From an uncultured Eubacteriales bacterium (GTDB taxonomy: Bacteria > Bacillota > Clostridia > Oscillospirales > Acutalibacteraceae): a stretch of 6,121 bases of DNA. The stretch is taken from positions 1-6,121 of the forward strand of contig OMRJ01000123.1 in assembly GCA_900313475.1 (NCBI GenBank), in the 5' to 3' direction. The notes below the pieces were generated by a model. That model made no database searches. It was not told the DNA's origin and worked only from the letters and a program-made list of their open reading frames with translations. This document shows, piece after piece, positions 1 to 5,663 of the stretch. A program made the position numbers and the translations under genes. Each line of letters begins with the position of its first letter. Within the stretch, counting starts at the first letter, position 1.

Positions 1-31
1 CTTTTGTTTTGTTTTTTTTGATAATTTTTTT
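1..31. other. A/T-rich stretch downstream of the lipoprotein gene
   Basis: This short stretch follows the lipoprotein stop codon on the minus strand. It is almost entirely A on that strand and T on the plus strand. No hairpin precedes it in the minus-strand direction of transcription, so I cannot call a terminator. The transcript may continue into a further gene beyond the left edge. Confidence 0.4.
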
Positions 32-538
32 TCAGTTAAAAACAGCGTGAAAACTTTCGGAAAAAGCGTCTATCCCCGTAATAATGCCGTTGTCGGAATA
101 TGTAATCCGAACAGGCGTTTCGCCGACCGTTATATCGGCTGTATACGTTCCGTTGCCGGTGTCTGTAAAATCGCGTGCCGTAAAAATGCCGTCTCGCACC
201 GCGTAGAGAAGAATCCCGACGGGGGAGCTTTGGCTTATATAGTCTGCGGGGATATTATCCGCGATTCCGTATGCGTTGACCTTGATGCCGTCCGACGAGA
301 GCGTCAGAGAAAGTCCTTCAAGGGATTGCGGCGCGGTAAATTCGATCTTTACCTCCTCATATGACGAGCACGATGCCTTGCAGGAAAAGGAAAAATCGCC
401 TTTTTTCGCCTGCACTGTTGCCGATAAGCTTTTTGCGGGTTCAAAACGCGCGGCAGACGTCATTTTACATCCGAAAAAGGCAAATGTGAGCAGCAGAGTG
501 AGAAAAAAAGCGATTGTTTTTTTGAACACGTAAATCAC
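32..538 (-). CDS. Small secreted lipoprotein, possibly LolA/GerS-like fold
   Basis: The 168-residue product has an N-terminal lipoprotein signal: basic KK at 6-7, a hydrophobic stretch at about 8-22, and a lipobox ending FFGC with Cys24 as the likely lipidated residue. The -3 and -2 positions are Phe, which is atypical, but Gly at -1 is standard. The mature part (25-168) alternates short polar and hydrophobic segments as in a beta-rich domain, including IEFTAP at 65-70 and SLEGLSLTL at 72-80. Other Cys residues are at 53 and 57. The GTG start at 538 overlaps the nnr stop codon as GTGA, and a GAAGG lies 3 bases upstream. A second in-frame GTG at 529 would give a more typical MFKKT start with a 12-base spacer, so the exact start is unsettled. 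Known context: clostridial and Bacillus genomes often have nnr or acpS near a LolA-like lipoprotein (GerS/YdcC type) and alr. A LolA-like fold here is inferred from that context and the beta-rich pattern. The exact function is unknown. Confidence 0.8.
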   Translation of the reverse strand: MIYVFKKTIAFFLTLLLTFAFFGCKMTSAARFEPAKSLSATVQAKKGDFSFSCKASCSSYEEVKIEFTAPQSLEGLSLTLSSDGIKVNAYGIADNIPADYISQSSPVGILLYAVRDGIFTARDFTDTGNGTYTADITVGETPVRITYSDNGIITGIDAFSESFHAVFN

Positions 539-2052
539 TGACCTTCAAACAATTGTAAGAAAGCCTCCGGCAAACAGTCCGTAATATGTTGAACCGTCGC
601 CGCGTAAGGGGTGAAGCGTTTTCCCGCAATTTCACCCGCTCTGCCGTGCAGGAAAGCGGCAAGCATGAGCGCGTCAAACGGCGCTGCACCTTCGGCTGTC
701 AGAGCCGTTGCTATCCCTGTCAGCAGATCGCCGCTGCCGCCGCGTGAGAGTGCGGTGGAACCGGACGTGTTTATAAAAACTTCTCCCGACGGGGATGCTG
801 CCACCGTGTTTGCGCCCTTCAACAGGACATAAACGTTGTGTTTTTGTGCAAATTCGGCAGCCGTGTGTTCTCTGTCGGCATTTATTTCACTTATCGTTTT
901 CCCCGTAAGACGGCTCATTTCGCCGGGATGGGGTGTCAGCAGCACGGTACAGGAGGCATTCTTCAATAAATCTATATGCTTTGCCAAAATATTTATGCCG
1001 TCGGCGTCTATGATAAGCGTTCCGCGGTATGTGCGCAAAAGCGTTTCAAGCAGCACAGCACCGCTGTTGCCTGTGCCGAGTCCGCAGCCGAAAGCGACCG
1101 CGCCGTATTTTTCGGTTTTATTCGCGACGGTTTCGGCTTCAAGAGCGTCTATCATGCCGTTTCCGTCTGTCAAAAGCGGCTCGTGAATGCACTCCGGGAC
1201 AGCCGAACAGATTATTTCGCGGCAAACATCGGGGTACATTACACATACAAGTCCCGCGCCGGACGATACAGCGCCCTTTGCCGCTATTATCGCGGCTCCG
1301 GGCATGTTTTTGCTGCCCGCAATTATCGCCGCTTTTCCGAATGTTCCCTTGTTTGAATCAAACGGACGGACGGGTAGTCTTTCGCGCAGCTCAGGCGGCG
1401 TGAGGGTGAATACACCTTTTGTAAAAGAAATGTCTATGCCTATCGGAATAACCGTAACTTTTCCGCAGAAAGACGAAAAAGGCTTATACACCTGTTCTTT
1501 TTTAAGACACAGCATCGACAGCGTCTCGTCTGCCTTGAAGCAGTCCTCCGAAATGCCGTTTGCCGATAAGCCCGACGGGAGGTCGATTGCCGTTTTGACC
1601 GCGTCCGAACGCATGCAAAGGCGGTTAACTTCTTTAACATCCGCGGGAAGCTGTCCCGAAAAGCCTATGCCGAAAACGGCGTCGACAATGATATCCGCCT
1701 TTGAGATTGCGTCGGCTGCGCGCGTACGGTCTGCGGGAAACACAAGCATCTCGGTGTCGGAGGACAAAAGCTCACGCCGGCTTTCGGACAGTAAATCACT
1801 CGGAGCGTCAAAAAGCTTGATGACCGTGACGAATTTGCATGCCGCGGTCAGGTGACGAGCGATAACAAAGCCGTCTCCGCCGTTCTTTCCCTTGCCGCAG
1901 AGAATCACCGCTTTTTGTGCGCTTCGGTGGTTTTTCAGTATGTATTCGGCGCAGCCGCGTCCCGCCTTTTCCATCATCCGCATGTATGACAGTCCGGCGT
2001 CGTTCGCACGCTTTTCAACCGCTTTAATTTTTTCGGGTGCAAGAATGATCAA
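535..2052 (-). CDS. nnr: Bifunctional NAD(P)HX epimerase / ADP-dependent NAD(P)HX dehydratase
   Basis: This 505-residue protein repairs hydrated NADH and NADPH (NAD(P)HX). The N-terminal YjeF_N domain interconverts the R and S epimers, and the C-terminal ribokinase-like domain dehydrates the S form using ADP or ATP. The epimerase half (about 1-215) shows GKGKNGGDG at 53-61 (Lys at 56, where Asn is commoner), DAVFGIG at 124-130 and DLPSG at 157-161. The dehydratase half (about 225-500) shows KGTFGKAAIIAGS at 235-247, DADG at 349-352, TPHPGE at 373-378, LKGANTV at 411-417 and GGSGDLLTG at 438-446, with Asp442 in the catalytic-base position. Both domains look intact and the length is normal for the fused form. 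The start is TTG. An in-frame TGA lies at 2061-2059, so no longer reading frame exists, and the protein opens with the family-like ILAPEKIKAVEK. It is probably cytoplasmic and is the first gene of a two-gene transcript with the downstream lipoprotein. Confidence 0.95.
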   Translation of the reverse strand: MIILAPEKIKAVEKRANDAGLSYMRMMEKAGRGCAEYILKNHRSAQKAVILCGKGKNGGDGFVIARHLTAACKFVTVIKLFDAPSDLLSESRRELLSSDTEMLVFPADRTRAADAISKADIIVDAVFGIGFSGQLPADVKEVNRLCMRSDAVKTAIDLPSGLSANGISEDCFKADETLSMLCLKKEQVYKPFSSFCGKVTVIPIGIDISFTKGVFTLTPPELRERLPVRPFDSNKGTFGKAAIIAGSKNMPGAAIIAAKGAVSSGAGLVCVMYPDVCREIICSAVPECIHEPLLTDGNGMIDALEAETVANKTEKYGAVAFGCGLGTGNSGAVLLETLLRTYRGTLIIDADGINILAKHIDLLKNASCTVLLTPHPGEMSRLTGKTISEINADREHTAAEFAQKHNVYVLLKGANTVAASPSGEVFINTSGSTALSRGGSGDLLTGIATALTAEGAAPFDALMLAAFLHGRAGEIAGKRFTPYAATVQHITDCLPEAFLQLFEGQ

Positions 2053-2061
2053 GCCGCTTCA

Positions 2062-2066
2062 TCTCC
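2062..2066 (-). promoter_or_regulatory. Ribosome binding site fixing the TTG start of nnr
   Basis: GGAGA on the minus strand lies 10 bases before TTG at 2052. The spacing is slightly long but usable. Together with the in-frame stop just upstream, it supports TTG as the real start. An ATG that overlaps this site is in another frame and leads to no product. Confidence 0.6.
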
Positions 2067-2080
2067 GAAAACCGTAATTT

Positions 2081-2108
2081 ATTATAAATACAGTTTACCA
2101 CAAAAGAA
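2081..2108 (-). promoter_or_regulatory. Probable promoter of the nnr-lipoprotein unit
   Basis: A perfect TATAAT -10 box reads on the minus strand at 2086-2081, which puts transcription start near 2074 and gives a short leader of about 20 bases to the TTG start. The -35 region is poor: the best candidate is TTCTTT at 2108-2103 with a 16-base spacer. Such a promoter might be weak or need an activator. The two palindromic motifs upstream would be in a suitable place for one, but that is inference. Confidence 0.5.
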
Positions 2109-2112
2109 CGGT

Positions 2113-2168
2113 CGGAAACAAGTGTTTTTTGCGACGGAATCAAACCGATTAGCGGAAACATGTTTTTA
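2113..2168. repeat. Two copies of a CGGAAACA-n-TGTTTTT palindromic motif, possible operators
   Basis: CGGAAACA occurs at 2113-2120 and again at 2153-2160, exactly 40 bp apart. Each copy is followed by TGTTTTT, after an AG in the first and directly in the second. As a result each copy is an inverted repeat: AAACA-AG-TGTTT at 2116-2127 and the perfect palindrome AAACATGTTT at 2156-2165. They lie between the two divergent promoters, with centres about 47 and 86 bases upstream of the inferred nnr transcription start, and about 70 and 109 upstream of that of the peptidase gene. A dimeric regulator binding both is plausible. No regulator gene is in the window. Confidence 0.4.
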
Positions 2169-2194
2169 TTTATACAATATTAACAATTTATATA

Positions 2195-2223
2195 TTGACT
2201 GTGAATTGTAATGTGCTTAAAAT
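2195..2223 (+). promoter_or_regulatory. Sigma-A-type promoter of the M28 peptidase gene
   Basis: TTGACT at 2195-2200 (5 of 6 consensus) and TAAAAT at 2218-2223 (5 of 6) are separated by the ideal 17 bases. Transcription would begin near 2230, leaving a leader of about 26 bases. The region upstream of the -35 is very A/T-rich (2161-2194), which could act as an UP element. Confidence 0.75.
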
Positions 2224-2238
2224 ATTCTTAAAACAAAA

Positions 2239-2244
2239 AAGGAG
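2239..2244 (+). promoter_or_regulatory. Ribosome binding site of the M28 peptidase gene
   Basis: AAGGAG lies 11 bases before the ATG at 2256. It is a strong core with slightly long spacing. It supports this ATG over the next in-frame Met, at residue 17. Confidence 0.65.
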
Positions 2245-2255
2245 AGCGAGTTTTA

Positions 2256-3476
2256 ATGAATTTAAGTTCGGTTATTGCCGCAAAAGACAAATTCGCACAG
2301 TATATGCTTAAAGAGATCACGCATATATGCAAAACATTTGAAAAGAGATCTCCCGGCTCAAAGGGTGAGAAGCAGGCATGTGAATACATGGCTGAAGTTC
2401 TGAAAAAAGACTGCGGGTGCGAAAAAGCCGAAGTGGAATCTTTTAAGGAAAATCCGGGTTCCTTCTACGGATGGATTTATATAACGATTACCTCAGTGCT
2501 TCTTGCGTTTGTGCTGTATTTCTTTGTGCCCGCTGTGAGTATTGCGCTTGTCGTTTTCGGACTTGCGGTTGCGTTTTTGCAGTTCGGTCTTTATAAAAAA
2601 CTTGTTGACCCGCTGTTTCCCGAGAAAACGGGACATAACGTCACCGCGATTAAAAAATGCAAGGGTGAAACGAAACGCCGTATAATTTTTAACGGACACC
2701 CCGACGCAGCATGGGAATGGCCCGTCAACTATGCGCTCGGCGGAGTCGGTTTTGAAGGTCACGCCGTTATCTGCGGCGTGGGCGCTCTTTATCTTATTGT
2801 TATCTCTGTGATTAAGCTTGCGTCTCCCGATGCGTCATACCTCAAAACGCTCGGTCTTATTACTCTTGTGTTTGTTCCGTTCTGGATAGGACTTTATTTC
2901 ATGTGGAATAAAAAGCGTGTTGTTGACGGTGCAAACGACAATCTCTCCGGCTGCTATATGGGCATTGCGATACTTAAGGCTCTCAAGGATGAGGGTATCG
3001 AGCTTGAAAACACCGAAATAGGCGTTGTCCTCACCGGCTCGGAGGAGGCGGGGCTTCGCGGAGCTAAGGCATGGTGCGAGGCTCACAAGGGTGAATTTGA
3101 CGATGTCCCCACCTTCATTTATTCGTATGACACAATTCACGATCCCAAATATCTCATGACAAATTACCGCGATCTTAACGGTACCGTTGCCGCTGATAAG
3201 GATGTTTCGGATTTGTTTATGGAGAGCGCTGCCGATCTCGGCATCGGCTGCAAAAAAGGCATGGTTCCGCCTCTCGGCGGAGCAACCGATTCCGCTGCCT
3301 TCGCGCAGGCGGGATTCCGCGTAACCGGCATAACGGGGCTTAACCACAAGCTTGAAAGCTATTATCATACCAGACGCGATTCCTACGACAATATGAATCT
3401 TCATGGGCTTGCGGATTGCTTTGCGGTAAGCGTTAAGGTGCTCGAAAAATTCGACGGCGGCGCAAAACAGAAATAA
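2256..3476 (+). CDS. Membrane-associated M28-family zinc peptidase
   Basis: The 406-residue protein matches the M28 (aminopeptidase Y/S-like) metallopeptidase fold. Expected metal-site and catalytic residues are all visible: GHPD with His148 and Asp150, GANDNLSG with bridging Asp228, GSEEAG with catalytic Glu263 and metal ligand Glu264, YDTIHD with Asp292, and YYHTRRDS with His371. GGATDSAAF at 341-349 is the usual substrate-pocket stretch. HPD replaces the common HxD with an aromatic or small middle residue. It has no signal peptide. Four hydrophobic segments form two hairpins, at about 72-91/94-111 and 168-187/198-216. One lies before the first metal ligand and one between the HPD and Asp228 motifs. 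Basic KK residues follow segments 2 and 4, so by the positive-inside rule the peptidase domain would face the cytoplasm. It appears monocistronic, with its own promoter and a strong terminator. The substrate is unknown; an aminopeptidase acting on peptides near the membrane is the likeliest role. Confidence 0.88.
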   Translation: MNLSSVIAAKDKFAQYMLKEITHICKTFEKRSPGSKGEKQACEYMAEVLKKDCGCEKAEVESFKENPGSFYGWIYITITSVLLAFVLYFFVPAVSIALVVFGLAVAFLQFGLYKKLVDPLFPEKTGHNVTAIKKCKGETKRRIIFNGHPDAAWEWPVNYALGGVGFEGHAVICGVGALYLIVISVIKLASPDASYLKTLGLITLVFVPFWIGLYFMWNKKRVVDGANDNLSGCYMGIAILKALKDEGIELENTEIGVVLTGSEEAGLRGAKAWCEAHKGEFDDVPTFIYSYDTIHDPKYLMTNYRDLNGTVAADKDVSDLFMESAADLGIGCKKGMVPPLGGATDSAAFAQAGFRVTGITGLNHKLESYYHTRRDSYDNMNLHGLADCFAVSVKVLEKFDGGAKQK

Positions 3477-3512
3477 AAACCGGAAAAACAACACCGGAAA
3501 CGATGTAAAAAC

Positions 3513-3573
3513 GGCTGTTGCGGACCGATGCGGGATTGCATATATTCCGCCGGTCTGCGGCAGTCTTTTCTTT
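3513..3573 (+). terminator. Strong Rho-independent terminator after the M28 peptidase gene
   Basis: The arms 3513-3533 and 3547-3565 pair over 19 base pairs, including four G-U pairs, with a 2-base AT bulge at 3528-3529 and a 13-base A/T-rich loop. A T-rich tail (TCTTTTCTTT, 3564-3573) follows at once. The hairpin lies 37 bases after the peptidase stop codon and before the ligA promoter, so it isolates the two transcription units. Confidence 0.85.
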
Positions 3574-3605
3574 GGTAAAAAAATATAATTTTTCGGTTGT
3601 GTTTA

Positions 3606-3634
3606 TTGATTTCTTAGGGAAAAAGTGATAAAAT
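3606..3634 (+). promoter_or_regulatory. Sigma-A-type promoter of ligA with extended -10
   Basis: TTGATT at 3606-3611 and TAAAAT at 3629-3634 are separated by 17 bases, and TG at 3626-3627 gives the extended -10 form (TGn before the hexamer). Transcription would start near 3641, with a leader of about 28 bases. The -10 hexamer is identical to that of the peptidase promoter. Confidence 0.75.
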
Positions 3635-3656
3635 AAAAAAGATATTTTTCGTTTTC

Positions 3657-3661
3657 GGAGG
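3657..3661 (+). promoter_or_regulatory. Ribosome binding site of ligA
   Basis: GGAGG lies 7 bases before the ATG at 3669. It is a full-strength site with ideal spacing and fixes the start codon. Confidence 0.85.
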
Positions 3662-3668
3662 CGTCAGC

Positions 3669-5648
3669 ATGGATGAAATACAGGCAAAAAAACGCATAGA
3701 CGAGCTTACCGAACAATTAAATCATTTGAGCTACCGCTATTATGTCGAGAATGAAAATGATGTGTCCGATTACGAGTACGACATGATGTCGCGCGAACTT
3801 ATCGGACTTGAAAACGAGTTCCCGTCGTTAAAGCGTCCCGATTCCCCGTCCTCACGTGTCGGCGGCAAAGCGGAAAACACTTTTGAGAGCGTCACACACG
3901 AGGTTCGCATGGAGAGTCTTCTTGATGCGTTTGATTTCGGCGAGATAGAGGATTTCGACAGGCGCGTTGCGGACGCCGTCGGAGAGACGGGATATGTTGT
4001 CGAGCCGAAGATAGACGGACTGTCGGTGTCACTCGAATACACCGACGGTGTGTTTACACGCGGTTCCACGCGCGGCGACGGAGATGTGGGGGAGGATATA
4101 ACCGAAAACCTTAAAACCGTGAAATCAATTCCGCTTCGTCTTCGCGAAGCGCTTCCCTATATAGAGGTTCGCGGAGAGGTGTATATGCGTCGCGACGTGT
4201 TTTTTGAACTTGTTAAAAAGCAGGAGCTTGCGGGTGAAAAGCCGTTTAAGAATCCGAGAAACGCCGCGGCGGGAAGTCTGCGCCAGAAAAACCCGTCCGT
4301 AACCGCACAGCGCAAATTAAGCATTTTTGTTTTCAACGTTCAGCGTGCAGAGGGTGCGGAAATAACGGGACATAAACAGAGCCTTGACCTTTTGAGGCGT
4401 CTCGGCTTTGTTACCGTGCCGTTTTACACTCCGTGCAAAAACATCACGGAGGCGGAAAAGGAGCTTGAACGTATCGGTTCCGTCCGAGGGGAGCTTGAAT
4501 ACGACATCGACGGTGCGGTTATAAAGGTAGATGACCTTGAAAAGAGAAAGATTCTCGGTAGCACGGCAAAATTCCCGCGATGGGCGATAGCATACAAATA
4601 TCCGCCCGAAGAAAAAGACACGGTGCTCACCGATATCGAGGTGTCGGTCGGACGTACGGGAGTGCTTACTCCCACTGCGTGTTTTGCTCCTGTTTTTCTT
4701 GCAGGCTCCACGGTTTCTCGCGCGACGCTGCATAATCAGGAACAGATAGACCGTCTCGGTTTGTCGATAGGCGATACGATAACCGTGCGCAAAGCGGGCG
4801 ACGTTATCCCCGAAGTGGCTGCGGTGAAAAAACACAATGATTCGTCTCCCGTGTTTAAGATGCCCGACAGGTGCCCGTCGTGCGGCGCCGAGGTGTTCAG
4901 AGACGACGGCGTCAGCGCGCTTAAATGCCGCAATCCGGAATGTCCCGCGCAGCTTTTGCGAAATATTATCCATTTCTGCTCACGCGACGCGATGGATATA
5001 GAGGGAATGGGAGACGCGGTATGCGAAACGCTTATAACCAAAGGAATGATTCACGATGCCGCGGATATTTATCTGCTCACAGCCGATGCGGTCGCAGCTC
5101 TTGACAGACACGGCGAAAAGTCCGCCGCAAATCTTATAAACGCAATAGAAAAATCAAAAAGCAATGATCTTTCGAGACTTCTTTTTGCTCTCGGAATCGA
5201 CAATATAGGCGCGAAAGCCGCAAAGCTGCTTGCCGTCTCTTTCGGCACGCTTGACGGCGTTATGAACGCGTCCGAGGAGGACATGCTGAAAATTGACGGC
5301 TTCGGCAGGGTTATGTCGCAGAGTGCGGTTGAGTTCTTTTCACTGCCGGGGACAAGGTCGCTTGTCGAACGGCTCAAGGACTGCGGCGTAAACATGACGA
5401 GTCTTGCCGACACGTCCGATTCCCGTTTCACCGGCATGACATTTGTCCTCACGGGTACACTCTCAATGTATACGCGTGATGAAGCGAGCGGAATCATCGA
5501 GCGGCTCGGCGGAAAAACCTCGTCCTCGGTTTCAAAAAAAACGAGCATTGTGCTTGCAGGCGAAAGTGCGGGCAGCAAGCTGCGAAAAGCAAACGAATTG
5601 GGCGTTCGCGTTATCGACGAAGCTCAATTCGCTGAAATGATAAAATAA
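3669..5648 (+). CDS. ligA: NAD+-dependent DNA ligase
   Basis: LigA seals nicks in duplex DNA during replication and repair, using NAD+ to form an enzyme-AMP intermediate. The 659 residues cover the full usual domain set: the NMN-binding Ia domain (about 1-65, with YRYY at 22-25 and SDYEYD at 33-38), the adenylation domain with KIDG at 114-117 (Lys114 receives AMP), and the OB fold (about 315-395, VGRTGVLTP at 327-335, KAGDVIPEV at 375-383). These are followed by a four-Cys zinc finger (Cys402, 405, 420, 425), the helix-hairpin-helix region (about 430-580, MDIEGMG at 442-448) and a C-terminal BRCT domain (about 585-659, FVLTGTL at 592-598). The nucleotide-binding loop reads MESLLDAF at 81-88 where many LigA proteins have MLSLDNAF. 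I recall such a variant from Oscillospirales-type ligases, so I treat it as a lineage feature. No catalytic residue is missing. It appears monocistronic between a terminator upstream and a convergent gene downstream. It should be the essential cellular ligase. Confidence 0.97.
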   Translation: MDEIQAKKRIDELTEQLNHLSYRYYVENENDVSDYEYDMMSRELIGLENEFPSLKRPDSPSSRVGGKAENTFESVTHEVRMESLLDAFDFGEIEDFDRRVADAVGETGYVVEPKIDGLSVSLEYTDGVFTRGSTRGDGDVGEDITENLKTVKSIPLRLREALPYIEVRGEVYMRRDVFFELVKKQELAGEKPFKNPRNAAAGSLRQKNPSVTAQRKLSIFVFNVQRAEGAEITGHKQSLDLLRRLGFVTVPFYTPCKNITEAEKELERIGSVRGELEYDIDGAVIKVDDLEKRKILGSTAKFPRWAIAYKYPPEEKDTVLTDIEVSVGRTGVLTPTACFAPVFLAGSTVSRATLHNQEQIDRLGLSIGDTITVRKAGDVIPEVAAVKKHNDSSPVFKMPDRCPSCGAEVFRDDGVSALKCRNPECPAQLLRNIIHFCSRDAMDIEGMGDAVCETLITKGMIHDAADIYLLTADAVAALDRHGEKSAANLINAIEKSKSNDLSRLLFALGIDNIGAKAAKLLAVSFGTLDGVMNASEEDMLKIDGFGRVMSQSAVEFFSLPGTRSLVERLKDCGVNMTSLADTSDSRFTGMTFVLTGTLSMYTRDEASGIIERLGGKTSSSVSKKTSIVLAGESAGSKLRKANELGVRVIDEAQFAEMIK

Positions 5649-5663
5649 TATTTTATTTTTTTT
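5640..5663 (+). terminator. Possible weak A/T-only terminator at the ligA end
   Basis: Perfect 8-base inverted arms (5640-5647 and 5649-5656) with a run of eight T's (5656-5663) have the terminator layout. As RNA the hairpin would have about 7 A-U pairs and a 3-base loop, so it is weak. Both convergent stop codons (ligA TAA at 5646-5648 and the minus-strand TAA at 5655-5653) lie inside it. It would serve ligA better than the opposite gene, which lacks a following T run on its strand. Confidence 0.35.

Noticed and set aside
1187..1855. Open reading frame of 222 codons on the plus strand inside nnr.
   Set aside because: It lies wholly antisense to a well-conserved gene, has no ribosome binding site and gives a low-complexity Ser/Ala/Arg-rich product. 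It is a shadow of nnr codon usage.
2835..3494. Open reading frame of 219 codons on the minus strand antisense to the M28 peptidase gene.
   Set aside because: It has no recognisable domain or start signals, and the plus-strand frame carries all M28 motifs.
3479..3498. Short CCGG...CCGG hairpin just after the peptidase stop codon.
   Set aside because: Only 4 base pairs with no T run after it. The strong terminator at 3513-3573 is the better explanation for termination.
3495..3506. A third CGGAAAC-n2-TGT match downstream of the peptidase gene.
   Set aside because: It lacks the following T run and the palindrome, and lies away from a promoter. Probably chance.
3584..3589. TATAAT on the plus strand upstream of ligA.
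   Set aside because: No -35 element lies 15-19 bases upstream (the region is the terminator tail), and a better promoter lies at 3606-3634.
4317..4973. Open reading frame of 218 codons on the minus strand antisense to ligA.
   Set aside because: It is antisense to conserved ligase domains, and its product has an implausible composition rich in Arg and His.
535..5648. A functional link between nnr and ligA because both involve NAD.
   Set aside because: They are on opposite strands with separate promoters and an unrelated gene between them. The shared cofactor alone is not evidence.
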